Source of the DNA: Chitinophaga sedimenti
GTDB taxonomy: Bacteria; Bacteroidota; Bacteroidia; Chitinophagales; Chitinophagaceae
Assembly (NCBI RefSeq): GCF_023156195.1
Contig: NZ_JAKUKA010000001.1
Span: forward strand, 3,286,001 to 3,350,000
Direction: 5' to 3'
DNA: 64,000 bases
Positions 52,638-63,602 of this stretch are shown piece by piece (position 1 is the first letter of the stretch; each line of letters starts with the position of its first letter). Under the pieces are notes generated by a model that was not told the origin of the DNA, did not search any database, and saw nothing but the letters and a program-made list of their open reading frames with translations. The translations under genes were made by a program, and so were the position numbers.

Positions 52638-53593
52638 TTATTTTCCGTTTTTCAGGATTTCACTTAATACCGCCTGTGCTGCCCAAACACGGTTACCCGC
52701 TTCAGGAATCACAATCGAGTTGGGACCATCCAGCACTTCATCCGCGATTACGACATTACGGCGTACGGGCAGGCAGTGCATGATCTTCGCTTCATTCGTG
52801 TTTTTCAGGCGCTCGTTGGTCACCATCCGGGAAGGATCGGAGTTGATGATCTTTCCATATTCTTTGTAGGATGACCAGTTCTTCACATACACGAAATCCG
52901 CACCCTCCATGGCCTTCTCCTGGTTGTACTCGATTTTCGCGTTACCGCTGAATTTCGGGTCCAGTTCATAACCTTCGGGATGAGTAATAGTAAAATCCAC
53001 TTCTCCCCAGGCGTTCATCCACTGTGCAAAAGAGTTGGGAACAGCCTGTGGCAGCGCTTTAACGTGCGGTGCCCGGTCATTACCACCTTTGGTCTGCGGG
53101 GCTGCGTCCAGCGTTCTCTGATGGTGATCACATCGGTAAGGCTCTGCAAAGGATGCAGGGTAGCGCTTTCCAGGCTCACCACCGGAACACCGGCGTATTT
53201 AATGAACTGGTTGATATATTTTTCGGAATAGTCTTCCTCTTTGTCTTTCAGCCCGGGAAACGTACGGATCGCCATGATGTCGAAGTACTGCCCCATTACC
53301 GCTGCGGCCTCTTTCACGTGCTCCGAAGTGCTGCCATTCATGATCGCACCATCGTTCATTTCCAGCTGCCAGCCTTCTTTATCGATATTGAACACCACTA
53401 CCTCCATGCCCGGGTTCCGCGCGGCGACCTGTGTGCTGAGACGGGTACGTAAACTGGGATTCAGGAAAATCATTCCCAGTGTTTTATTTTCACCTAAACC
53501 TTTATCCTTATGCGGATTCTTTTTGTAATCCAGGGCGATGTCCACTAACCGCGGGACACACGGAACATCTGCAGTTGAAATGAACTGTTTCAT
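52638..53593 (-). CDS. argF': N-succinyl/acetyl-L-ornithine carbamoyltransferase, one frameshift
   Basis: About 318 residues. Carbamoyl-phosphate site SLRTRLSTQ (residues 47-55), HPLQSLTDV, and the C-terminal HCLPVRRN. This is the AOTCase/SOTCase branch (KTLGMIFLNPSLRT, THPEGYELDPKF), not ordinary OTCase. At the known specificity position (Glu92 in Xanthomonas acetyl-type, Pro90 in Bacteroides succinyl-type) this protein has Ser90 (in NGSTSEH). That favours succinyl-ornithine. The frame breaks near 53075, before WAPHVKALPQAV. Confidence 0.9.
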
Positions 53594-53636
53594 GCTGATT
53601 TCAATGTTAAGACCTTTCGGCCTGCGCGTTTGATAA

Positions 53637-54760
53637 TTAAGCTAATTCTTGTTTCAATGCTGACAAAAACTGGTCGGCATGTTCCTGTGTAAGCGCCAGT
53701 GAAGGCAGCAGCCTGATAACATTAGGCTTTGCTTCCCCGGTAAATATTTTATGTTTCGCCAGCAGGTTTTTCCGCACGTGGCTCAGCTCTTCCGGCAAAT
53801 CAATGCCGATCATCAATCCCCTGCCCCTTACTTCTTTAATTTTCGGGAGTGATTTTAATTCATTGATGAGGTAGTTGCCGATCTTCTCCGCGTTCGCGAT
53901 CAGGTTATCTTGTTCGATCACTTCCAGCACGGCCAGTGCAGCCGCACAAGCAAGGTGATTACCACCGAAAGTGGTGCCCAGCAGGCCATACGATGCCGGA
54001 ACTTAGGCGCGATGCTGATGCCGCCGATCGGGAAACCATTACCCATACCTTTTGCCATGGTGTAAATATCTGCGCTCACACCGGCCCAGTCGTGGGAATA
54101 GAATTTACCGCTCCTGCCGTAACCGCACTGCACGGAATCCGCGATGAATACCGCGTTGTTCGCATCACACAGCGTCCTTATCTTCTTGAGAAAGCTATCG
54201 CTGGCCACGTTAATGCCACCTACGCCCTGAATGCCTTCGATAATTACCGACGACACTTCATACTGCTGAAAAGCCTGTTCCAGCGCGGCTTCGTCTTCCC
54301 ATGGAAGAAATACCACGTTATCGGTTTCGTTCACCGGCGCCACGATCTTCGGATTGTCCGTAGCCGCCACTGCCAGTGATGTTCTGCCGTGAAACGCTTT
54401 TTTAAAAGCAATGATTTTTTTCCTTCCGTTATAAAAAGAAGCAAGTTTCAGTGCATTCTCGTTCGCCTCGGCGCCGGAGTTGCAAAGAAACAGTTGATAA
54501 TCGGTTTTGCCCGATACTTTACCCAGCTTCTCCGCCAGTTCTACCTGTAAAGGAATCTTAACAGAGTTGGAATAGAAGCCTACTTTATGCAGCTGCTCCG
54601 TGAGCCTTTTCACATAGTGCGGATGGGTATGACCGATGGAAATTACAGCGTGACCGCCGTACATATCGAGGTACTGAGTGCCTTTATCGTCCCAAACATT
54701 GGAGCCGAGGGCTTTTTCTATTGTTATATCGTTGATCGGATAAACGTCGAACAGTTTCAT
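53637..54760 (-). CDS. argD: Acetylornithine/succinylornithine aminotransferase, one frameshift
   Basis: About 375 residues. PLP-dependent class III aminotransferase: CNSGAEANENALKLA, FHGRTS, ADSVQCGYGRSGKF (the PLP-ring Asp region) and the Schiff-base Lys in YTMAKGMGNGFPIGG. One base is missing near 53998 (PKFPASYGLLGTTFGGNHLA is restored). It makes N-acylornithine from the semialdehyde using glutamate. In the arginine operon, 43 bases before argF'. Confidence 0.94.
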
Positions 54761-54792
54761 TGTGCTTTGTGATTACCGGTTTGCACCGTGAT

Positions 54793-55780
54793 TTAAAATA
54801 CGATGGATTTCAGTTTCAATCCTGCGGTTTCCTCCAGTCCAAACATCAGGTTCATGTTCTGCACCGCCTGTCCGGACGCGCCTTTCAGGAGATTGTCCTC
54901 AATCGAATGGATCACCAGTTTGTTACCGGTTTTTTCCAGTTGAATGAGCACTTTGTTGGTGTTCACTACCTGTTTCAGATCGATCTGCTTTTCGCTTACG
55001 TGTGTGAACGCGGCGTCGGCATAGTAATCTTTATACAGTTTGATGGCATCTTCCAGGGAAAGGTCGCAGGAAAGATAAGAGGTGATCCAGATGCCGCGCG
55101 GATAGTCGCCGCGAACGGGCACGAAATTGATCTCCCCGCCAAATGCAGGCTGTATGGCCTGCAGTGTTCGTCGTATTTCTTTCAGGTGCTGGTGGTTCAG
55201 CACTTTATACGTTGATACGTTATTCGCTCTCCAGGTAAAGTGGCTGGTCGACTGTAAACTCTGACCCGCGCCTGTAGAGCCGGTAATGCCCGTGGTATGC
55301 ACTTCGTTCAGCAAACCGGCCTGCGCCAGCGGCAGCAAACCTAACTGAATGGCAGTGGCAAAACAACCGGGGTTGGCAATGTTACCTGCCTGTTTAATAG
55401 CTTCCCTGTTGGCTTCCGGCAAACCATACACGAATTCCCTTCCCGCCACGCTTTCGCCTAAACGAAAGTCCTGGCTGAGGTCGATGATTTTCGTGGTGGC
55501 CGCGATCGGCGTAGCCTCCGGGAACTTTTTAGATTCTCCATGGCCGAGGCAGAGGAACAATACGTCCGCTTCCTGCATTTCGCCTGTGAAGGTAAGTTCA
55601 GTTTCGCCCAGCAAATCGGCGTGTACCGCGTACAGCGGGTTGCCGGCGTTACTGCGGCTATGCACAAAGCTCAGTTCCACGTTCGGGTGGTTCAGTAATA
55701 ACCGGATTGTTTCCCCCGGTATACCCTGCACCGCCAATGATGCCGGCCTTAACTTTGTTATGTTGAGTCTGTTCTTTCAT
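54793..55780 (-). CDS. argC: N-acetyl(acyl)-gamma-glutamyl-phosphate reductase, one frameshift
   Basis: About 329 residues from the ATG at 55780 (MKEQTQHNKVKAGIIGGAGYTG). NADP-binding GGAGYTG, catalytic Cys in NPGCFATAIQLGLLP, His in HxHLKEI and the GITGSTGAG loop. A run-length error near 55718 (G5 next to AAA) breaks the frame after YTG. It reduces acylglutamyl phosphate to the semialdehyde. 28 bases after argG. Confidence 0.94.
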
Positions 55781-55808
55781 CTTTATAAAAAGGGAACCTG
55801 TATTCCGC

Positions 55809-57011
55809 TTATTTGCCACCTTCCAGTGATTCCTTCACCTGGTGCCAGATCATTGTTTGGTTACCGAATATTTTGGTGAAGCCCCTTACGTCTTCGCCAC
55901 TCCAGCCCTGGTTCATTTCACCATACTTGCCGAATTTGCTGCTCATCAGGTCGTAATCGGATTTGATACCGGTTACCTGGAAGCGGTATGGCAGCAGGCT
56001 TACGTATACCTCGCCCGTTACATTCTCCTGGCTGTGGGTCAGGAACGCTTCGATGTCGCGCATTACCGGATCGAGGATCTGACCTTCGTGCATCCAGTTT
56101 CCGTAGAACTGCGACAACTGGTCTTTCCAGCTCAGCTGCCATTTGGTGAGTACATGTTTTTCCAAAGCATGGTGCGCTTTGATGATCACCATCGGCGCAG
56201 CAGCTTCAAAACCTACGCGGCCTTTAATACCAATGATGGTATCGCCTACGTGGATGTCGCGGCCAATCGCGAACGGACCGGCAAGTGTTTGCAGGTAGGT
56301 GATCGCGTCGGTCGGGTGATCGAATGTTTTATCATTGATGCCGGTAAGTTCGCCTTTATTGAAAATGAGTTTTACCTGCTCGGGATCGTTCTTTGTTAAT
56401 TGTGTAGGCCACGCTGCTTCCGGCAAAAAGCCGTCTGAAGTCAGGGTTTCTTTACCACCTACGGAAGTACCCCAGATGCCTTTGTTGATAGAGTACATCG
56501 CCTTGTCAAAGTTCATCTGCACACCTTTGCTTTTCAGGTAGCTGATTTCTTCTTCGCGGCTCAGCTTCATATCACGGATCGGGGTAATAATTTCCACACC
56601 CGGGATCAGGATGTTGAAGATCATATCGAAACGCACCTGGTCGTTACCGGCGCCGGTAGACCCGTGTGCCACCGCATCTGCTTTCAGCTCGCGGGCATAT
56701 TCACCGATGGCGATGGCCTGGCTCATACGCTCTGCGCTTACGCTCAGCGGGTAAGTATTGTTTTTAAGAATGTTACCATATACCAGGTAACGGATCACCT
56801 TGTCGTAGTAAGATTTAACAGCGTCAACTGCTTTGTGGGTTTTTACGCCCAGGCTGTAAGCGCGTTTCTCGATCTCCTGCAGCTCTTCTGCAGAAAAACC
56901 ACCGGTGTTAACAATAACAGAGTGTACTTCATATCCTTTCTCTTCCGTAAGATATTTTACGCAGTATGAAGTGTCCAATCCACCGCTAAAACCCAGAACT
57001 ACTTTTTTCAT
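55809..57011 (-). CDS. argG: Argininosuccinate synthase
   Basis: 400 residues from the ATG at 57011 (MKKVVLGFSGGLDTS, the PP-loop ATP site). AHGSTGAGNDQVRF is the citrulline/aspartate site. It joins citrulline and aspartate using ATP. The frame is open upstream into the GNAT gene, giving a false 667-residue fusion; the internal ATG matches the normal ArgG start and length. Compared with many ArgG this is the Bacteroidota variant. Confidence 0.95.
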   Translation of the reverse strand: MKKVVLGFSGGLDTSYCVKYLTEEKGYEVHSVIVNTGGFSAEELQEIEKRAYSLGVKTHKAVDAVKSYYDKVIRYLVYGNILKNNTYPLSVSAERMSQAIAIGEYARELKADAVAHGSTGAGNDQVRFDMIFNILIPGVEIITPIRDMKLSREEEISYLKSKGVQMNFDKAMYSINKGIWGTSVGGKETLTSDGFLPEAAWPTQLTKNDPEQVKLIFNKGELTGINDKTFDHPTDAITYLQTLAGPFAIGRDIHVGDTIIGIKGRVGFEAAAPMVIIKAHHALEKHVLTKWQLSWKDQLSQFYGNWMHEGQILDPVMRDIEAFLTHSQENVTGEVYVSLLPYRFQVTGIKSDYDLMSSKFGKYGEMNQGWSGEDVRGFTKIFGNQTMIWHQVKESLEGGK

Positions 57012-57085
57012 GGTGATCCTATGTATGTTGTTTAAAAAATGATTGCAAAAATAATTACCAGCTGAACAGGAAAAAGCGTTTTTAC

Positions 57086-57812
57086 TTACGACAGCACCGC
57101 CTTCTTTGCGGAATTTCAGCAACACAAATCTTTTGTAGCGTAACCAGCGCTCGAACAGCTTAAAGTTGGTCTTAAAACTTCTTTTCCGGCGCTGCCCCGC
57201 TGTTTCCGTTCCGTTAAATTTCACCATGTCGCCCACTTCCGATTCCGCCAGCTTCGGCTGCTCCTTTTCCTTATCGGCAGGATCGTACAGCATGGCTGTA
57301 CACAGGCAGTTCTTACGGTTTTTGGCAGTGAGAATATCAAAGTTGATACAGCTGCGGCAACCTTTCCAGAACTCCTCGTCGTCGGTAAGCTCCGAGTACG
57401 TTACCGGCTCATACCCCAGTTCGGAGTTGATCTTCATAACGGCCAGACCGGTAGTCAGACCAAATATTTTGGCATCGGGGTATTTCTCCCGCGACAATTC
57501 GAATATTCTTTTCTTGATTGATTTGGCCACACCGTGCCCCCTGAACGCAGGATTAACGATGAGACCGGAGTTGGCGACAAACTTTTCGTGGCCCCAGGCT
57601 TCGATATAACAAAACCCTGCCCATTCGCCGGCTGCGCTCAGCGCTATAACTGCCTTTCCCTCATCCATCTTCAGCTTGATATAGTCGGGGGAACGTTTGG
57701 CAATGCCAGTACCCCTGGCCTTCGCGGAAGATTCCATTTCGTCCGTGATGGTTGTGGCATATTCGTGATCGTCAGCTGTTGCAACCCTGACGATAATCTC
57801 CTGATTTTCCAA
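57086..57812 (-). CDS. GNAT family N-acetyltransferase, probable N-acylglutamate synthase step, one frameshift at the 3' end
   Basis: About 242 codons with a TTG start at 57812 (LENQEIIVRVATADD). GNAT motif A is GLIVNPAFRGHGVAKSIKK. A Cys-containing C-terminal part (CRSCINFDILTAKNRKNCLC) is typical of the GNAT that opens arginine operons in this phylum. An extra G near 57100 masks the stop: removing it gives the ending FRKEAVLS and a TAA at 57086-57088. It probably acylates glutamate to begin the pathway, as no argA or argJ is present; that is inference from position. Confidence 0.75.
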
Positions 57813-58118
57813 TTTCTTCTGAATTGAAAACGTTAACGATAAATAAATAAACTTGAGTGGTGTCCATTACTGGATTTACTTCCCCTCCATCAAAGGAGCG
57901 ACAGAAGGGGGATAGCCAAAACACAAATCGCGCCAGCTATCAAATGCGGGGTCTTCGGGCAAGATATCTAAATACATTGTTCCCAATAGTATACAAGCCT
58001 TCTGAGAGAGAAGGATGGAAAGGTGAGATCTTATGGGACTCAAAGTTTTTCAACTTCAGTTAAGCATTAAATTGTGATAAATCTTGTGGCCTTTAGTTTT
58101 AGAATACCCGCAAAGTTA
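57813..58118 (-). promoter_or_regulatory. Promoter and long leader of the arginine operon
   Basis: On the minus strand a TAACTTTG (58118-58111) matches the -7 consensus. The expected -33 element near 58141 is poor. This predicts a leader of nearly 300 bases before the GNAT start, with small hairpins (CCTTCT/AGAAGG near 57990-58010; CTCC/GGAG near 57886-57900). Upstream at 58151-58163, TGTTAAAAATTCA resembles an arginine-repressor (ArgR) box with one base missing, and TTATAA dyads lie at 58116-58136. No coding frame is convincing here. Confidence 0.45.
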
Positions 58119-58199
58119 TAACAATAATTATTATAAGGCACATTTTTTTATGTTAAAAATTCAGCGCTCCGCCCGGGCCCACAGGGGATTACATATTAA

Positions 58200-58239
58200 A
58201 TAAAAAGAGAAGAGATGCTACCACCCCTTCTCTTTTTAT
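58200..58239 (-). terminator. Terminator after the GH29 gene
   Basis: ATAAAAAGAGAAG, 15-base loop, TTCTCTTTTTAT. A T run follows the hairpin in either direction. Confidence 0.75.
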
Positions 58240-58260
58240 CGTTCGTTTTTTTATTCAGAA

Positions 58261-60257
58261 TCATTTGGTTATGACGCCTAACTCAGCGATTGCCGCCCAT
58301 GGCTGCTGTTCGTTAGCGCCGCGCAGGGCTACGAAACGGATATACCGGGCGCCCGCTGTTTTAGGCAACAGCACGTCCTGCCGCACCGGGTTGTTGCGGA
58401 TATTGGCGAAAGTGCCCTGTTGCTGCAGCTCCCAGTTTTTACCATCGGCGCTCGTGTAAAAGGCATATTCTTCAATCACCCCATTACCCGCCGGAATGTA
58501 GGTAAAGCCCTTCAGCTGCAGCGTTTCGCCAAGATCCACCTGTATTTCGTGCGGAAAAGTCCGGCCGCTGCCGGGTGTTGACCGGGAAGTGTGCAGGTTA
58601 ACGTCGATCGCCATTTCGGCCCGCTGCCTTGCTGTATCGGCATAGGTTACACGCCATTTCGCAGGCGATACGTCATATTTCGCCGTGATGGTGGCCCCGG
58701 CGCGCTTTCCTTTGTCTACAAAAGCCTTTGCCTTTACCACACCGCCCGCTGCAAACGCCACAGGCGCCGTGTAACGCGGCGATTTGTAAGTCGGCTCACT
58801 GCCATCCAGCGTGTAGCGCAGTTCGGCATCTTCCGACGCAGAAGTGAGTATCACCTCGCCCTGCTTGTTGCGGTTGATTTCCGCGTCGGCCAGCAACTCC
58901 GGCGCCTTAAATAATGCAACCTCCGTGATCAGTGCAGGCGCCTTGGCGTCGATGATCGTCAGGCGCAGTTTGCTGGCGGTTACCGCCGGCAAACGCAGGA
59001 TGCGCTTGTAACCAATGGTGGTTTCGTTCGCAATTTCTTTATACGCCCCGTTCTCGAACGCTTCTACTTTAAACTTGCGCACCCGTTGCCCGTAAGCAAT
59101 CGCCTCCTGCACCTGGAAGCGGTTAAAGGTTACCGGTTTCTTAAAAGCCAGCTCCAGCACCGCATGCTGTGCGGTCGGCGCCGTCCAGAACGTAGTGGTT
59201 TTACCGTCGTTGGCAGCCGTGTTGCCCAGCGCCAGGTTGTTTTTGAACGTTGCATCCAGCTGTTTGCGCAACTCCATCAACCTTAAGGAATCATTTTTAG
59301 GAATAAGACCGCGGCGATCTACAGGTACGTTCAGCAACAGGTTGGCGTTACGGCCAACGGAACCGTAGTAGATGTCCAGCAGCTCGGCGAGCGATTTAAC
59401 TTTATCGTCTGTAGCGGGACTGTAAAACCATCCCGGTCGGATAGACACATCCGCTTCACCCGGCACCCAATGCGTACCGTTTTCCTGTCCTTCATTCAAT
59501 ATCTTCTCAATACCGCCCATACCCGGACGAAATTCGTCGCGATTGAGGCCACTCCACATCGTGGTGCCTGCAATGCCGCGCTCATTACCGATCCAGCGGC
59601 AACCGGGGCCGGCGTCGCTGAAGATGATGGCATTGGGGTGGTATTTATATACAGTACCGTTGAACAGGTTCCAGTCATACACCTGCTTTTTGCCATTGGG
59701 CCCTTCGCCGTTCGCGCCATCGAACCACTGCTCAAACACGTCGCCGTATTTGGTGTGTACTTCGGTGAGTGTATTTACGAACGTCTGGTTGTATTTTTCG
59801 GTGCCATAGTCGGGATGGTTGCGGTCCCACGGCGACAGGTACACGCCGAATTTGAGGCCATACGCTTTACAGGCGGCCGATAACTCCGCCAGCACATCCC
59901 CCTTACCGTTTTTCCAGTTGCTTTCGCGCACGGTGTGTTTACTGTACGCGCTTGGCCATAAACAGAAGCCATCGTGGTGTTTGGCGGTGATGATGATCCC
60001 TTTCATCCCGGCAGCTTTGGCCGTACGCGCCCATTGGCGGGCATCGAGCTGCGTGGGATTAAAAACTTTCGGATCTTCGTCGCCATGCCCCCACTCCTTA
60101 TCGGTAAACGTATTTACGCCAAAGTGAATGAACATATAGTATTCCATCTGCTGCCACGCCAGTTGCGCTTTGGACGGAATAGCGCCCACATGCGTCTGCG
60201 CTTTCGCGCTTCCCAGCATCAGGGAAAAAGAGAAAAGAGTAAGGTTGCTTTCTTCAT
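58261..60257 (-). CDS. GH29 alpha-L-fucosidase with C-terminal F5/8-type domains, one frameshift at the signal peptide
   Basis: About 665 residues from the ATG at 60257 (MKKATLLFSLFSLMLGSAKA, after restoring one base near 60228). GH29 barrel: FIHFGVNTFTD, AKHHDGFCLWPS, and the nucleophile Asp in EQWFDGANG. After the barrel (to about residue 350) come a discoidin-like segment, a chitobiase-type beta segment (DAELRYTLDGSEPTY) and a final F5/8 type C domain (ending AIAELGVITK). It releases alpha-linked fucose, in the periplasm. Divergent from the GH109 gene. Confidence 0.92.
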
Positions 60258-60341
60258 AGTGCGGAAATCAATGACTTGGTATCAGCTAAAAGTAGTTCGT
60301 TCGCCCGTAATTTAGTGCGGCAGCTGAAAAAACGCACATGG

Positions 60342-60362
60342 TATGCTAAAATACTATGCTAA
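60342..60362. promoter_or_regulatory. Direct repeat in the GH29/GH109 divergent promoter region
   Basis: TATGCTAA occurs at 60342-60349 and 60355-60362, 13 bases apart, 85 bases before the fucosidase start. It could be an operator for a regulator of the divergent pair. No regulator gene is in the window. Confidence 0.35.
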
Positions 60363-60445
60363 CCGTTTATCCCCCGCTTTCCTTGTACTACCACCGATTA
60401 CCAACCCAACTATCACATTAATGTCACAAAAAAAAAAGAAGGTTG

Positions 60446-60477
60446 TTGCATTTACCCTTTCTATTTAGCTATTTTTA
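60446..60477 (+). promoter_or_regulatory. Candidate promoter of the GH109 gene
   Basis: TTG (60446-60448), 21 bases, TATTTTTA (60470-60477), one base off TAnnTTTG. It lies 43 bases before the ATG. Confidence 0.45.
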
Positions 60478-60520
60478 TTCCGTCTATGTTCAAATCTATC
60501 AATCATTTCTAACTATCATT

Positions 60521-61915
<1,395 letters not shown>

Positions 61916-61925
61916 TCTTACTTAT

Positions 61926-61961
61926 AAAAAAGCCCCGGCCACCTGGTGACCGGGGCTTTTT
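61926..61961. terminator. Bidirectional terminator between GH109 gene and galK
   Basis: AAAAAAGCCCCGG, loop, CCGGGGCTTTTT, between converging genes. Confidence 0.9.
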
Positions 61962-61978
61962 ACATATATCCCAAAACG

Positions 61979-63141
61979 TTAGTGTACCGGTTCCTCCTGG
62001 AACACTGTAACACCCGCTTCAATACTCGTTACATACACTTCCATCACCTCATCGAACTTCTCGCTATACAACTTTTTCATGCTGGCGACAAACGCATCAA
62101 CCTTTGCTGATTTCACGAGATTAATGGTGCAACCTCCAAAGCCGCCGCCCATCATACGCGCGCCGGCTACATCCGGATTATTGCGCACACAGTCCACCAG
62201 GAAATCCAGTTCGGGACAGCTTACCTCGTACAGCTTGCTCAAACCGTCGTGGGAGCCGTACATCAATTTGCCCAACCCTTCCAGGTCGCCGTCCTGCAAC
62301 AGTTTAGTGGCTTTTACCACGCGCTCGTTTTCCTGTGTAACATACAGGCAGCGGTCGTAAATTTTACCGGGCAGGTGTTCTTTATATTGTTCTACCTGAG
62401 CGGCCGTAACGTCGCGCAGGCTGTTGATGCCGGGAATAAATGCTTTTAAAATTTCCACGCCTTTTTCACACTGCTCGCGGCGAACGTTGTACTCCGACGT
62501 TGCCAGGGAGTGATGCACCATGGAATTACACAGCACGATATTGTACGTATCCGAAAACTTAAACGGGAAATACTGGTACTCCAGGCTGCGGCAATCGAGC
62601 AGCATTACCGGTCTTTACGGCCGTGCAGGTTCGCGAACTGGTCCATGATACCGCATTTCACGCCAGGAAAGGTGTGTTCCGCGATCTGGCCTATTTTCGC
62701 CATTTCCATCCGCTCCAGACCAAAACCCAGTAACGTATCCAGGGATGCTACCAGCCCGCCTTCCACTGCTGCGGAAGAGGAAAGACCCGCGCCTACCGGG
62801 ATATCGCCATGTACCACACAATCAAAACCTTTCACGTCGTATCCCCGCTGCTGCAGGTGGTATACAACGCCCATCAGGTAATTGATCCAGCCGGGTGAAG
62901 GCTTTATATTTTTCAGCGAAAAAGATTGCTTTTCGCCGGTGAAGGTGGCATAAGCATTTACCGTATCGGTGCCGTTAAGCGCAACCGCGTACACAATTTT
63001 TTTATCGATCGCGGCGGGCAACACATAGCCTTCGTTGTAGTCGGTATGCTCTCCAATCAGATTGATCCTGCCGGGTGAAGTGACGATGAGTGGCGTTTTT
63101 CCATATAATTCGTGGAACCGCAGTTTTGCTTCGTGGATCAT
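61979..63141 (-). CDS. galK: Galactokinase, one frameshift
   Basis: About 387 residues from the ATG at 63141 (MIHEAKLRFHELYG). GHMP kinase motifs: galactose signature GRINLIGEHTDYNEGYVLP, ATP loop PVGAGLSSSAAVEGG, and C-terminal MMGGGFGGCTINLV. A missing G near 62606 (HGRKDRVMLLDCR is restored) splits it. It phosphorylates galactose to galactose-1-P (Leloir pathway). It is downstream of, and codirectional with, a FucP-type sugar transporter, but a terminator and repeats separate them. Confidence 0.95.
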
Positions 63142-63323
63142 AAAAACAGTAATAAACGTATTTTGTACACCTAAAAATAGGAAAAGAGTTTGAACTTTCA
63201 TCCAAACCCAAAAAATTTTCCGGCATTTTAACAAAATTCCTTTGGGACCAACAGTTTTCCCCTCCTCAGCCCCTGTTGTGTCACATCCTTCGACTATAGT
63301 AGCGCTCTCTGCCATCGTTTAAG

Positions 63324-63435
63324 GATCCTTCGATGATCCTTCGTTGATCTTACGTTTAAGCTAGGTTCAAAATAGGTTCGTGAACCTAGCTCGAACCTAA
63401 TTTGAACCTAGGATGAACCTAGGATGAACCTAGTA
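63324..63435. repeat. Intergenic arrays with 11-bp period (array B)
   Basis: The gap between galK and the transporter (63142-63550) holds three sub-arrays, all with period 11. GATCCTTCG-like units start at 63324, 63335 and 63346. AGGTTC starts at 63363 and 63374. Its complement GAACCT starts at 63382, 63393, 63404, 63415 and 63426. The AGGTTC/GAACCT units face each other, so the region can fold into a cruciform. No coding frame is convincing. 63142-63323 shows nothing else. Confidence 0.85.
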
Positions 63436-63464
63436 TCGCTAAAAGATGGTCTAGTCCTGGAATA

Positions 63465-63540
63465 GGTTTGCACCATGTTAATAATCCGGGTTGAGGTTTA
63501 CACCTGTTGTGGTTAATCCGTGTAAAGGTTTACAGGATAA
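63465..63540. repeat. Imperfect direct repeats next to array B
   Basis: TAATCCG followed by GGTTTACA occurs twice: 63482/63495 and 63514/63527, copies 32 bases apart. A weaker GGTTTGCA lies at 63465. Could be operator-like sites for the transporter or galK; no direct evidence. Confidence 0.5.
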
Positions 63541-63551
63541 AACAGCGCAAT

Positions 63552-63580
63552 AAAAAAGGCCCTACCGTAAGGTAGAGCCT
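63552..63580 (-). terminator. Terminator after the sugar transporter
   Basis: GGCTCTACC, 4-base loop, GGTAGGGCC, then TTTTTT on the minus strand. Confidence 0.85.
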
Positions 63581-63602
63581 CCTATAATGGCAATAAATGT
63601 TG

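Noticed and set aside
57857..58063. Short open frame upstream of the arginine operon
   Set aside because: No start signal and no recognisable domain; palindromic DNA rich in CCCCT/GGAGG produces such frames. Treated as leader DNA.
63324..63540. Repeats near galK as a CRISPR array
   Set aside because: Units are about 6-9 bases at 11-base steps with no spacers of 25-40 bases, and no cas genes are present.
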